DNA of 64,000 nucleotides from Forficula auricularia. Lineage: Eukaryota; Arthropoda; Insecta; Dermaptera; Forficulidae. The notes under the pieces are model-generated. The model had not been told where the DNA came from and made no database searches. It saw only the letters and a program-made list of their open reading frames with translations. The position numbers and the translations under genes are program-made. The stretch is from assembly GCA_024734495.1 (NCBI GenBank), contig JALMQS010000068.1, positions 2,016,075-2,080,074 on the forward strand, read 5' to 3'. This document shows positions 22,479-34,424 of the stretch, one piece after another (position 1 is the stretch's first letter; each line of letters starts with the position of its first letter).

Positions 22479-23731
22479 CCGGGTGAGTTTTTTATCTTGA
22501 GACAGTCTTATAACTCAAAAACAGTGCATTATATGAAAAAAAGTTTCAAATAAAAGTTTATTTATATCAGGGGGGAAATTAAACTACGCTATGGTTTGTC
22601 GACCTAGAACAAGCTTTCATGGGTATTTCGAAGTCAACTTCTGTTTTTTAAATGGAAACCTATATGTTTCTGTACATATTCTGAATCTACAAAAAAAAAA
22701 CTGAACAGCTTTTATAAAAACTATTTTTTTATACGACATCAAATAATAAAAAATATTAAATCAATTAGATCTCAAAAAAATTCTAATAATTATTTTTAAC
22801 AATTATTCAACTTAATTATCAAATAATAATAATCAAATAATTAATTATTAAATAAATATTTATTAAATCGAAAAGTCACAACAATGAAAATAAGTGTTTA
22901 TAATGATATTAAAACTTCGTTATACTCAGATTTAAGAGATTATTTTCTACTTAATAGAACTATTTAAAAGTCTTGAGTTTAAAAAGGTTTATTTCTCGTA
23001 TCAATCCAGTAGATAGTTATATTATTGTATTACCATAATAAAAATGGAGCATTTTTTGTTCAAGACAGAATTGAAATGGTCTTAATTTATGCGGTGAATG
23101 TGGAAGAAGTGTTATGTGGGGCTGTCATTGAAATGGATGCCGAGCGTTTTCCTGACAGGGATACACCCTCACAAGCTTCATTTCATCGTGTTGTAAATTT
23201 GTTAAAAAAACAAGAAATTTAAAGGCTATGAAGAAACTTAAAAAGGTCAAAATAACGAAATTGGAACTGGAATTCATCCAGAAGACTTTGAGATACACTC
23301 TGGAATACGTCACAGAACATTGTCACAACATTATTAAATTATTAATTATTATTAAATTATTTATTTAATAATTAAATATTTGATCATTATTATTTGATAA
23401 TTAAGTTGAATGATTATTAAAAATAATTATTAAGATTTTTTCTTTGAATTCTAATTGATTTAATATTTTTTTATTTGATGTCATATAAAAAAATAGTTCT
23501 AATAAAAGTTGTTCAATTTTTTTGTAGATTCAGAATATGTACAGAAACATATAGCTTTCTATTTAAAAAACAGAACTTGACCTCGAAATACCCTTGAAAG
23601 CTTGTTCTAGGTCGACAAACAATAGCGTAGTTTAATTTCCCCCTGATATAAATAAACTTTTATTTGAAACTTTATTTCATATAATGCACTGTTTTTGAGT
23701 TATAAAACTGTCTCAAGATAAATAAACTGCA
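22479..23731. mobile_element. 1.25-kb foldback element with transposon coding remnant
   Basis: Arms of about 400 bp: the left TATCTTGAGACAGTC...TAACTCAAAAACAGTGC is inverted at 23680-23722. The centre holds the DUF4817-like fragment at 23025-23222. Confidence 0.85.
23025..23222 (+). pseudogene. DUF4817-like helix-turn-helix fragment
   Basis: 65-codon frame with IEMVLIYAVNVEE then AERFPDRDTPSQASFHRVV. This pattern (E-x-MVLIYG...YAERFPxRxxPSxxTFxRL) is the DUF4817/HTH domain found at the N-terminus of many insect transposon-related proteins. It lies inside a foldback element, stops at 23220, and the following sequence is broken, so it is a remnant. Confidence 0.7.
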
Positions 23732-23869
23732 ACGGATCGTTGCCAAACTTTATCCAAATTCATTTGAAATATTAATATGTTTATTCTTTTATTATTAATC
23801 AGATATCGCTTGCTATTTGCAGTTCATGTTAACTTTAATTCAAAAATAATTATCAATTCTCATTTAACA

Positions 23870-24640
23870 GTCGAGGAATGACCATTCTACATTAGATTTT
23901 TGACGCTTCGATTATTATTGGTAACCATTGCTGAAGACATGGAGGAATTGACTTAAAATCAAAAATAACGATCGATTCTTATCTAATACTAGAGGAATAA
24001 CCTTATTGCATTCCATTTTTGATGTTTTGACTATTAATGGGAACCTCTACTGAAAACGTGGAAGAATCGACTTAAAATCAAAAAGACTAAATTCTTTTAT
24101 GGCAAACAACTCAAGCTTGAGTTGTTTGCCAAAAATAATTTAGTCTTTTTTGATTTTAAGTCGATTCTTCCACGTTTTGAACATTAGAAGCTTGAGTTGT
24201 TTGCCATAAAAGAATTTAGTCTTTTTGATTTTAAGTCGATTCTTCCACGTTTGCAGTAGAGGTTGCCATTAATAGTCAAAACATCAAAAATGGAATGCAA
24301 TAAGGTTATTCCTCTAGTATTAGATAAGAATCGATCGTTATTTTTGATTTTAAGCCGATTCCTCCATGTCTTCAGCAATGGTTACCAATAATAATCGAAG
24401 CGTCAAAAATCCAATATAGAATGGTTATTCCTCAAGTACTAGATGAGAATCAATCGCTATTTTTGATTTTAACTCGATTCCTCTATGTCTTCAGCAATGG
24501 TTACCAATAAAAACCGAAACGTCAAAAATCCAATATAGAATGGTTATTCCTCAAGTACTAGATGAGAATCAATCGCTATTTTTGATTTTAAGTCGATTCC
24601 TCCATGTCTTCAGCAATGGTAACGGATAAGAAAACAACGC
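23870..24640. mobile_element. Foldback with 119-bp tandem units in its arms
   Basis: Mirror centre at about 24112-24119 (TCAAGCTTGA). The right arm has units starting at 24221, 24340, 24460 and 24579, each containing TTTTTGATTTTAA(G/C)xCGATTC and GTTATTCCTC; the left arm carries two in reverse. Foldback elements often have tandemly repeated arms of this kind. Confidence 0.8.
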
Positions 24641-25099
24641 GGTTGCTATGGTTACTTATAAAATTTCCTCCCAAATTTTTACCATTTCACAGTGAGAAGC
24701 CTAACCATTCTTACTTAAGTTAGGTTAAATGAGCTATCTTAAAACGATCAAATGAATAAATTTTAAAGAATTTAAAATAAAAAATTAAAAAAAGTACTAT
24801 TTTACTCTAGAGTAAAGTACTTTAAAATATGATTTTACTAAAAACTTTATTTAATCTTTTTTGTGGTCCCCAAGGTACTTAATTAGGATATTAAATTTCA
24901 TCAAAATTGGTTAAGTCATTTTCAAGATATTTAGAAAAAACTAAAAAAGTACTGAAATAAAGTACTAATGTTTGTGGACCGATATGTACCAAAAACTAAT
25001 CAGCGCTTCATTTTGTTAAACTAATGGTAGGTTTTCAATTTCATTTCAATCGGCGCAAAGGTGTGGAAAAAATCGTGGACGAAAAAAACGATACACACA

Positions 25100-25128
25100 C
25101 ATCCATACATCCATCCATCCATCCCACG
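25100..25128 (+). repeat. (CATC)n microsatellite
   Basis: ACATCCATACATCCATCCAT-type short tandem repeat; the surrounding 25.02-25.22k is GC-richer and unassigned. Confidence 0.8.
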
Positions 25129-26352
25129 CACTTCACAAAAAATGGCACTTTTTGGCCTCTCGACGAAATTCCAGGTAATTTTTGGCAAAATCGATCACGT
25201 GCTAAAATTCAATCTCATTGAATACTACAATTTGTGACCTCAATTGAGTCTCATCGGGTTCCGTAGTCTTTACCTGAGGACCCTTTGAAGTCGCGCTTGC
25301 CGCGAGAGCGATTGCAATACTTTTCCCATGCTTCGCATTGGATAAAGTAAAAACTCACCTGGTATATAACGAATAGAAATATCTAATTATATATTTTTAC
25401 TGAAAAAATCGATCTTCATAATTAAAAAATTTCGTGATCACTTGATTCTAAATCTTACTCATACAGCCATATCATATTCTTATTTCAAAAAGTGTTGCCA
25501 ATGAAAAGATCATTTTATATTCAAATTAGTATTTTAATTATAACTCGAGTTCTAATTGAGCTAAAAACAAGTGATTATTTGAAAATCAAAGAGAAAGCTG
25601 TCTTCTATTACGTCAACAAAATATTTTGATTTCAAATATTGCTGTTTAATATTTAATGGGACTCGAAAATAAAATCGGGAAATTGCATGATAACCTGTGC
25701 ATAAAACTCTACTAAAATGCATTGTTAGGTTTAGGGGAGAAATTTTTGTTTAATTTTTGTCGAGCAGTGTAATTGTAGCTTTAAAATGGTTTGACCTGAA
25801 TCATCATTGTTCAGCCGCAGAATAGAGAACCCTGGATTGGGCTGATTGTTTCTCTTCCCCTTTTTTGATTATTCTAGCCAAAGTTATACTAACAGAGAGT
25901 AACTCCATCTGATGGGCTGACCTCGCAACTCCCCCAATCTGGCCTACCATGTGTCTTTTCTCGCGTCGAATAACCAGTTGTCTTTCGTACGCCTAGCCGA
26001 AAGCACTCATGAGACCTAAGTACTTTCTCTGAATCCCAGTTCTATGCCCCCCAGTTGTTAACGCTTCCGCCATCGAGCCAGAGTCTGTCTAGTTCAGTGA
26101 TGGTGAAACTTTTGAGTTTGGTGTGTCAAAATTCGGAAAAAACCTGACTTAACTCTGGTGTCGTGTCCACTGGCGTAACCAGAAAATTTCCATGGGGGGG
26201 TCAATCCTCAAAGCAAAATATTTAGTGGGAATTTTTTTTTATTAAAACAAATAGGTACTTCAAGAAATTAAAATAACATAATTCTTTCATCTCACATTAA
26301 TTGCGGAAAAATATTTTTTTCCTAGAATCGTTTGGTATGATGTGAGTATAGT

Positions 26353-27297
26353 CAGTGGCGGATCATAAGCAAGGCCCACTAGGCGCGCGCCTAGGGCCCC
26401 GTCGAATATGGGGGCCCCCAAAATTGATTATCATATTATTTTTGATAGTGATATAAAATTTCATTTCATTTTTATAAAAAATTTATCAATTGACTTATAA
26501 AATTCAATCATTATTTTAATGTTTCCTGTACACATTATATCTTTACAAAAACACTTGTGTAAAAAATGCCAAGTTCGATTAATAAAAACCATTTGCCAAA
26601 AAAAGGAGTGAGATCTAAGGTGCTGCCAAGTTCAACATCCTTAATTTATTAAATGAGTCGAGAATATATTAGTAACTTCAATTAAAACGCATGTTTTTCA
26701 TTTCACATATCCATCTATATTTATTGATTTCACATTTTTAGTTGAATTTATTTTCCTAAAACTTGGCTTTATAACTCGAAACGAAGACGACTCTCTGGAA
26801 AAGTTGAATATTTCTCAAATATATCAAAAGGCTTTGCATTTAAAAGCAACATTCCCTAACGTCGAAATTATTTTAAAAATTTTGATGACATTGCCAATAT
26901 CGAATGCTTCAGGGGAGCGTTCTTTTTCTGCTTTAAAAAGATTAAAAAACTACGTTAGAAACAAAATTTCTGAAAATAGGTTAAATTATTTATCTACTAT
27001 TTATATTGAAGACGAACTATTAAATAGTTTGAATTGCGAGCTTATTATTGAGAAATTCGCTAAAGAAAAATCTAGAAAAAAACACATATAATTATAATGT
27101 TAATAATTATTATATTATAATATATAGTATTATAAATTGTTGAAACATAAAAATAAGATTAATAAATTACATGTAAGTAATTAAAATTACGTTTTATATT
27201 TATAATACCTATTAATTAATTTCCAAAGACATTTTTGTTATCCGGGGCCTAATTTTTTTTTGCGCCTAAGGCCTTATATTGTCTTAATCCGACACTG
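26353..27297 (+). mobile_element. hAT element nested in an inverted-repeat arm
   Basis: 945 bp with termini CAGTGGCGGATCA and AATCCGACACTG and an 8-bp target duplication, AGTATAGT / GGTATAGT (7 of 8). A GC-rich GGCGCGCGCCTAGGGCCCC stretch follows the left end and GGCCTAA...GCGCCTAAGGCC precedes the right end, as in ZMYM-type hAT elements. Only a C-terminal transposase fragment remains. Confidence 0.92.
26804..27091 (+). pseudogene. hAT transposase C-terminal dimerisation fragment
   Basis: 95 codons with FPNVEIILKILMTLPIS then NASGERSFSALKRLKNYVR and NRLNYLSTIYIE. This is the hAT C-terminal dimerisation region (Dimer_Tnp_hAT), characterised by the SxxSxERSFSxLKxIKxxxR signature. The catalytic part and BED finger are absent, so no active enzyme is expected, although the fragment could be co-opted as an interfering dimer. 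It terminates naturally at TAA 27089. Confidence 0.9.
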
Positions 27298-28789
27298 GGT
27301 ATAGTAAATCTAAGTTTGCGACCTCGAAAGTGTGGGGTACAACTTTTGGTGACCGAAAAAACTTCTGAGAAATTTTCTGACATTTTCCAGTTTTTCGCTT
27401 ATAACTCGAAAAAGGTGCATTTTTGTAAATAACCATCTTATAGTAAAGCAAATTAAAGAGGACAAAATTTTCTGCGTCGATTATTAAAAAAAATGCAAAA
27501 AGAAGTTCGATTTTTATGGGGATCCAAAAAACAGCCCATCGGATCACTTTTGAATATCCCAAAAACTAGCACTTTTTTGTTAAAAGTCTTAGATTTATAA
27601 ATATCCAGTATTTTCAATGACACGAAATTATCAATTTTTTCAAAAAATCGCAGTTTATCCTTCATAAAATGAAAACCCCTCATCCTAGAAACTCCTCACA
27701 AGTGTCATGGAAAATGCCGGATATCTAAAATCTAAGAATTTTATAAAAAAAAAGTGGTCCAAGTAAAAGTTCAAGTCAACAAAATCTCCTAAAGATGAGA
27801 CAGAAATCAAGTTTCTAGGATGAGTGGTTTTCATTTTATGAAGGAAAAACTGCGATTTTTTGCAAAAATTGCGTTTTTCAAAACTTCAACCTCATTGCGG
27901 CACGAGTTAACTATTATCCAATTAAGATGAAACTTTGTTTAAATTGTAGCAAATTTAATCTAATTTAAAAATGTATAGAGTGGTCTTTGTCGGAAACGTG
28001 CTTCTTCATGGTCAAAATGGGAAAAATCGAAAAAAGTGCGAGTTTTTGGGATATTCAAAAGTGATCCGAGGGGCTGTTTTTTGGATCCCCATAAAAAATC
28101 GAACTTACTTTTGCATTTTTTTAATCGACGTGAAATTTTGTCCTCATTAATTTACTATAGGATGGTTATTTATAAAATATGAACCGCTTTCGAGTTATAA
28201 GCGAAAAACTGGAAAAAGTCCGAAAATTTCGAGGTTTTTCGGCCACCAAAAGTTGTCCCCCACACTTCCGAGGTCGCAAACTTAGATTTTGCATACTCAC
28301 ACCATACCAAACGATCCTAGAAAAAAATATTTTCCCGCAATTAATGTAAGCTGAACCACTTTTTGGATCCTCTATATACTGGGCTATATGAAATATATTT
28401 AATTACGGTTAGTTTGCCATAAGAAACGGTTTGTCGTTGCCGTTACTCATCCCATGAGCCCTGCCCTTGGGGAGTCAGAACCCCCCCCCCACCTCTTTTC
28501 TCACTATTCAATATAATATATATAGTTGAATATTCGCCTTTTGTAATTTATTACGAAATAAATCGCCAACTACTATTGTCTATTTTAAAGCTGGGCTTTC
28601 TCTTATACCTGATATTCCCAGAACCATGCTCTCCAACATATTTCAGCAGTGGATTGCCTCTGCGCTCATCCAATCAGTCTTTTTAATGAGAAATATTTTT
28701 TCTGTTATTTTTCATGGGGTCATTTATCGGATTTCGAATGTAGAAAATTCTTTTTGTTGTTAGGTATATCCACATGAACGAATTATATT

Positions 28790-28890
28790 TATATTTGGTA
28801 TATATATGTATAGGTATGTTTATTTGCATCAAGCAGAGGACAACCTCGTAGATTCTCTTTATGAATCAACAATTCTACTACTCTCAACAA
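28790..28890 (+). repeat. 90-bp dispersed repeat beside (TA)n
   Basis: Plus-strand member: TTTATTTGCATCAAGCAGAG, then CAACCTC, CTCTTTATGAATCAACAA and CTACTCTC. Confidence 0.8.
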
Positions 28891-29045
28891 AATAAATTAT
28901 TTTCTTTTAATGTAGTTTTAGCCATTTTTGAAATATTTCGAAAAAACAAACACTTTTTCATTGCAGATTACAATACTTGAACATAAGCCCATGGGTTAAA
29001 GTAAAAATAATGTTACACTGATGAAACTGAAATATAATCAATATA

Positions 29046-30042
29046 CAGGGTGGGGCATAAAGATCTACCATATTTTGAAGAGGTATATAAAAATAAAAAT
29101 TTAACTAGAAAAAAACTGAATATTTTTGGAAGAAAAACATAAAATAATTTTTATTAAATGTGTTTTAAACATTATATCAGAAGAAAAAAAAAAGGGGGGG
29201 GGGTCAAAAATGAAAAATTCTAGACCACTCGACCAAACTCAACTAGAATTTTATATATATTCTGCGGACCTCAGAAAGTGAGAAATGCTTAAACTAACAA
29301 CGAAAAATGGGGGGGGGTCAAAAATGATATTCTAGCCCTTTCGACCAAACTATGTATAAAAAATTTGTTAGTTTTTGCATTTCTAGCCTTTTTGAGGCCC
29401 ACAGAATATGTATACAAAATTTGGTTGAGTTTGGTCAAGGGCTAGAATTTCATTTTTGTCCCCCCCCACATTTTGGGTGGTTAGTTTTTGCATTTCTAGC
29501 CTTTTTGGGGCCCACAGAATATGTATACACAATTTGGTTGAGTTTGGTCAAAAGGGCTAAAATTTTCATTTTTGTCCCCCCACATTTTGGGTGGTTAGTT
29601 TTTGCATTTCTAGTCTTTTTGGGGCCCACAGAATATGTATGCCCTTTCGACCAAACTATGTATACAACATTTGGTTAGTTTTGCATTTCTAGCCTTCTGG
29701 GGTCCACAGAATATGTATACAAAATTTGGTGAGTTTGGTCAAAAGGGCTAGAATTTTCATTTTTGCCCCCCCCCACATTTTGAGTGGTTAGTTTTTGCAT
29801 TTCTAGCCTTTTTGGGGACCACAGAATATGTATACAAAATTTGGTTGAGTTTGGTCAAAAGGGCTAGAATTTTCATTTTTGCCCCCCCCCCCCCCCCCCC
29901 CCTTTTTTGTCTGATAATGTTTAAAACACATTAAAAAAAAAATTTATGTTCTTTTCAAAAATATATTCATTTTTTTCTAGTTACATTTTTTCATTTTTTT
30001 TATACCTCTTCAAAATGTGGTAGATCTTTATGCCGCACCCTG
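29046..30042. mobile_element. TA-flanked element filled with tandem repeats
   Basis: 997 bp with ends CAGGGTGGGGCATAAAGATC and its inverse GATCTTTATGCCGCACCCTG, flanked by TA. Terminal arms of about 130 bp enclose G/C-homopolymer-containing units of about 110-115 bp (29200-29890) with TTTGCATTTCTAGCC, CACAGAATATGTATAC and GGTCAAAAGGGCTA. Probable Tc1/mariner-type MITE. Confidence 0.85.
29200..29900 (+). repeat. About 115-bp tandem repeats
   Basis: Six or so units, each with GTTAGTTTTTGCATTTCTAG, ACAGAATATGTATAC and a C-run of 7-20 bases. The outermost left units are in reverse orientation, so the array itself is partly mirrored. Confidence 0.85.
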
Positions 30043-30430
30043 TATTATGACACTCCATGAATGTTGGTATCTGGAAACATTTTATGATATTAAAAAAATG
30101 TGGAAGTATTGCATTCTTCTCGTAAGGTCTCGCCAATTCGACGGGTTTTATCTCTAACCTTATTAAAGTTACTTTTCTTTGTCATTTCTAGATGAAAGCA
30201 AACGAAGCTTTTAATAGATAGAAATTGGATGAAAAAGAAGAATTGGATTGTGTAGCCCCCAGTGCACAAAAAGTGACTTAAAATTCATTTGATGGTCCGT
30301 GTTTCGTATTTGCCCCAGTCTTTCTCTTCACGTATGGCGTAGAGCAACCATATTGGAAATTTAAGCTTGATATGGTCTAAAAGGAGGACAGCAAGCTTTT
30401 GATTGAAATCCAACAACTAAAAGTAGTTAT

Positions 30431-30488
30431 AAATAAATAAAATTTATAATTCCAGCAGAAGACACACTCTTTTATTGTCTCCTTCACT
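30431..30488 (-). repeat. GAAGGAGACAA family, single arm, inverted
   Basis: Reverse complement of the same arm, from AAATAAAATTTATAATTCC through GTCTCCTTCA. Confidence 0.7.
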
Positions 30489-32040
30489 AAAAGTACCATT
30501 TTACTTGAAATATTTTTTATTTTTTTCTAAAACGGCTCCAACTATTTTTTTAGTCATCGTGTTTATCAAGTATCATAAGTTCTCCAATGACTTAACATTT
30601 TATCCCGATTGAAATTAAGGCAAGAGTTTAATTAGGCGTGTCGCAAAAATATTTGAAACACATACACGTCAGTAGAGGGCGCTGACATTTCAACCAAAGT
30701 ATGTTGTCTAAAATGTAACCCTTCAATTTTTAAAATTATATTTTATTTTTCGCTTACGTATGGGGAATTTCGAAACGAACAGTAGAGAGAAGAGTTTTGA
30801 ATTGGATGAATTAAATAAAATTACGATGGGGAACCGATTTTTTACCTCATAGTTTACCTAGTCTTTTGAAATACAGCGTAAGTTTCAAGGTCCTCGGTAT
30901 GTCTACTGAAAAAAGAAACCCTATCGAAAATACATACCATAAGTGAACCCTACAATATAGCTTTCTCACCCGTATCAGCTGACTAGGATCATATGACTTG
31001 TACTATCGGTTTCCAAACGAAAGACTTTTCACACACACACTCAATTCTTTTGTAAAATTCATCGATAAACGCAGAATTTTGTGTTATTTTTCAAATTTAA
31101 CATTAGATTTTTTTGTAACAGGGCATAAAAATAGTCTTGACGCTTTGAAATTTTAGGGATCCTCAGCATACATGGACCCCACGCCAGTGATACACGTATA
31201 TCTCAGAAATGACAAGTCAAAGAGCATTAAAATATAAAACTTGAGCTAAGTAATGTTTCGAAGAAGTACAGCAATAGATGAAATCGGACAACGGAAAGTA
31301 CTCACCCATTTACTTTAGGTGTTTCTAGTCTTTTTTTACTTTATTTTTATTTGTTATTTTCAATTCCTTCAAAAAAGGAAAGAACAATTTTTTTTTTTGA
31401 TCTTAAACAGTTGTTATAATATAAATTCTTCGCGAATATAATTTTTATTCTGATTAAAATTAAGAGGCAGGGGAGTTAATTAGACGCTATAAAGCTAGCT
31501 AGAAGAATACCTTAAAATTTCGGAAAAAATCGAATAACCGGAACTACCCCTTTACTCTTACTCTTATATTATATTTATTTATATCTATATATATTTAGGT
31601 ATATTATTTTTCATCAACACATATTCAAAACACCTTCAAAATAGGAAACATTTCAATAATAACTTATTTTTTTAGGTGTATATCTTTAATTTCTAATTTT
31701 AGATTTGAGGACCAGAACTATTTGATTTATTTCTACGGGCCGGCAGAAATATTGAATTCATTGAGCGACGGGTCATTCAGTTACCAATTAATAATATTAG
31801 GTACGAAACCCTCCGGCTCACAATTATCCGGTTTATTTCAAAATTGGCGTGCTTATGAAATAGTATATATATATTCTACAAATTGGTAGTATGATTTTCT
31901 AGAAGGGGTGATATAAGGAAAAGTCGTGGGATGTAGAGTATACTCTAGTAATCTAGTTTACGAGTAATTTTTTTAGTGATACATCGAATTTTTAAGGATT
32001 GCGCTTTAAAATGGACAAAGTGAACGATGAGTTTCATTAC

Positions 32041-32220
32041 CTTGGTTCCTGAAATTCCAGGGATGCCGACAGGACCCACAGGTCCTTCAGGGCCCTGAGG
32101 ACCTTTTTCGCCTGGAGGTCCTGGTTCTCCCGGAATGCCTTGTCGACCGTCATGTCCCGGTAATCCTTCTGGTCCTTGTGGCCCCGCAGGTCCAGGAGGT
32201 CCTGGCTCTCCCGGTTCGCC
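32041..32220 (-). CDS. Collagen exon 5 (20 perfect triplets)
   Basis: The largest exon, 180 nt, encoding 20 uninterrupted Gly-X-Y triplets, starting [15 protein letters not shown] and ending [12 protein letters not shown]. Acceptor GGCTGTGTAG, donor GTAATGAA; phase 0/0. It is noticeably GC-richer than its surroundings, as expected of Gly/Pro codons in an AT-rich genome. The high Pro content marks a stable helical core. At 180 nt it is not a multiple of 54, again unlike fibrillar collagen exons. Confidence 0.95.
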
Positions 32221-33571
32221 CTACACAGCCACAGGCAAACTAACTGTACTATCTTTTATCTCGAAATTTCATTTGGTCTGTTTAATTAAATAATTTATAT
32301 TTTGATTCAATTTGAAATGTTTTAAATTAAAAAAATAATTTTATACTATTCTCCGCTCTGATTAATTAAATTTTTTTTGACGAATATTAAAAAATATCTC
32401 GAGATTTTAAAGAAATTATTTTTATCACATTAGAAAATATTTTTTAATTAACATGAAATTATTTAAATCTTAACTTTCATTATTGTCTATAGGTCTAAAG
32501 ATATTAAAGAATGAATTGTACTTTTTTTCAAAAAATCTCTTAAAGATTTCAACAAAATGTCAACTTGAATTTTAATTTCTTCTTGCACTATCAGTTATTC
32601 AACTTTGTGACAAGAACAAATCTAATTTATTTGTGGCAAACACAAAGAGACAGATACTAATTAATTAAATTAAGTAACTTAATGCTTTTCAATAAATTAA
32701 TCTTTTGAATTAATAACTGACTACATAAATACTACACAAATGCATGCGACATGCATGTAAAGCATTCATTGGAAAGGAAGAAATTGCCATTTGAAAAATA
32801 AAGAATTTACCAGAAAGTGAAACAATGATGTGGGATAAATTTCAAAGATGAGAAGAGTTCAATTAGATTTTTGTATTTTACCAACTAGAATATATTAATC
32901 AACCGCATGCAGAGAGTGGTGTTAGAAATAATGGTGTTCCAATCCAGGAGGAATTTGTTTGCATCCACTTTCCAAAGATAATTCCAACTTTTTCATTCAA
33001 TTGTTTAAGATTAAAAATACTTGATGTCCAGGGAAATTAAAATTTGATCGTTGTATATCAATTTAGAAAACAAAGAATACAAAAGAAATACATAAATCTC
33101 TATTTTTGATTAATTCACAACATTCCAGATGATCAATCGTACTTTAAATAGGAAAATAGAATTAGTAAAAATATTCTTATAGTATCCGATGCAGATAATT
33201 GAATATGACGTCCAGATTTTATTTGAAAGAGAGTTGTAATATCAACATAGATTTTAATTATTTGTTGAATGATAAAAGAAAAAAAATGGTTTGTAATATT
33301 TCTTCTGAAATGAAGAAATCAAAATCATTACATGATCATAGTAATAACTAAAGACCGGATTTCTATTGCTTATTTTTTTTTTTTTTTTGATAACTTATTC
33401 AAGTTGAGATCAAATATCTTTACATATCATACCCTGTAGACATCATGGTTTAAATTTTATGTTTCATACTTTTGCATATTTGGATGTTTTTGTATATTTA
33501 TTCATTTTCTGAAAAATTATTTAAAAAAATTAAAATATAGATAACTTATTTAAAATTCATAATTTTGTTTT

Positions 33572-33752
33572 GGTAAAACCGAGGGGTGAACCCCGACCTA
33601 AAATGGTGTACACCTACTTCCACTTCCACTTTCATTTCCAAGAAGAAGATAATGGATGACAATAGATTATCTAATGAATTCCAAAGTAATTCCAAATAAT
33701 TCCAAAGAAGGTGTACACTTAATTCCAATCGCGGTTCACCTCTCGGGTAAAA
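33572..33752. mobile_element. Small MITE-like inverted repeat
   Basis: Left CCGAGGGGTGAACC and right GGTTCACCTCTCGG are inverted, with GGTGTACACCTA / GGTGTACACTTA inside. About 180 bp, no coding capacity. Confidence 0.65.
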
Positions 33753-34238
33753 CTATTTTGAAAACTCAAAGATAAAAAAATGTCAAAGAAGAATAATCTA
33801 GGGTAAGTAATATAAAGGTAATCCAGAGAGGCAGGCTATTTCTAGAAATAATGTTCTTCTCAGTTTCATTTATATGACATTAAAAAAAATTTAATTAAAA
33901 TTCACTTAATATTCTAGAAAAATAAATTTTTAACAGGGAAAACAGTAACTAAACTTACGGAAATCAATGATCCTGCAATAGTGTCAAAATTTAAGTACGA
34001 TCTTGTAACATCGGTAGACGTAAAGTTTTTTTTCGACTTATATACACGTATTGGACGAGACAAGCGTTTTAATTTCACCAAAGATAACGTTTAAATGTAT
34101 CTTTAAATTCATCTTGTAACTTCAATTCTAAATTTTCTCAATAATTTTTTTTATTCTTTTATATTTTTAATTATAAATATTAATACCAAGTAGAAAACCT
34201 TCATACAGTGTGCTGGACAGTTGTTCCCTTATTTATCC

Positions 34239-34424
34239 ATGCTAGAATATATTTATTGTGGTAAGAATTTGGAGGTCTTGGGAAACACTTTTTGGTTCTA
34301 GGTAAATATCAAGTGAACACCAATGGAAATTTAGTTTTATTTAATATACTAAAATTACATTAGTGTTCACTTGATATTTATTTCCTAAGACCTCCAAATT
34401 TTTACCACAAATAAATTCTAGTAT
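34239..34424. mobile_element. Foldback element
   Basis: Left arm TGGTAAGAATTTGGAGGTCT and AAATATCAAGTGAACAC are inverted in the right half (GTGTTCACTTGATATTT, AGACCTCCAAATTTTTACCA). Spans about 186 bp. Confidence 0.8.

Larger units (their letters stand above)
26293..28350. mobile_element. Large inverted-repeat element, left arm interrupted
   Basis: Arms match from ATTAATTGCGG (26298) and its inverse (28340), through GTGAGTAT, CTAAGTTTGCGACCTCG, TTTTTCGCTTATAACTCGAAA and GGGGATCCAAAAAACAGCCC. The left arm is split by the hAT element 26353-27297 exactly after GTGAGTATAGT. Central part lies at about 27680-27840. Confidence 0.85.
15886..32040 (-). other. Intron between collagen exons 5 and 6
   Basis: A 16.2-kb intron that is mostly transposon sequence; individual elements are listed separately. 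No additional Gly-X-Y exon was found on the minus strand, and the phase-0 boundaries of exons 5 and 6 do not require one. Stretches without an identified element include about 17.05-18.15k, 24.65-26.28k (GC-richer patch at 25.2-26.1k of unknown origin), 28.36-29.04k and 30.6-32.0k, apart from short dispersed repeats noted separately. Confidence 0.75.

Noticed and set aside
26092..26165. CAGTGATGGTGAAACTTTTG, a hAT-like left end
   Set aside because: No matching right end or target duplication found nearby; probably a truncated remnant.
29200..29900. Regular repeats resembling a CRISPR array
   Set aside because: Units are contiguous tandem repeats without unique spacers, in a eukaryotic transposon.
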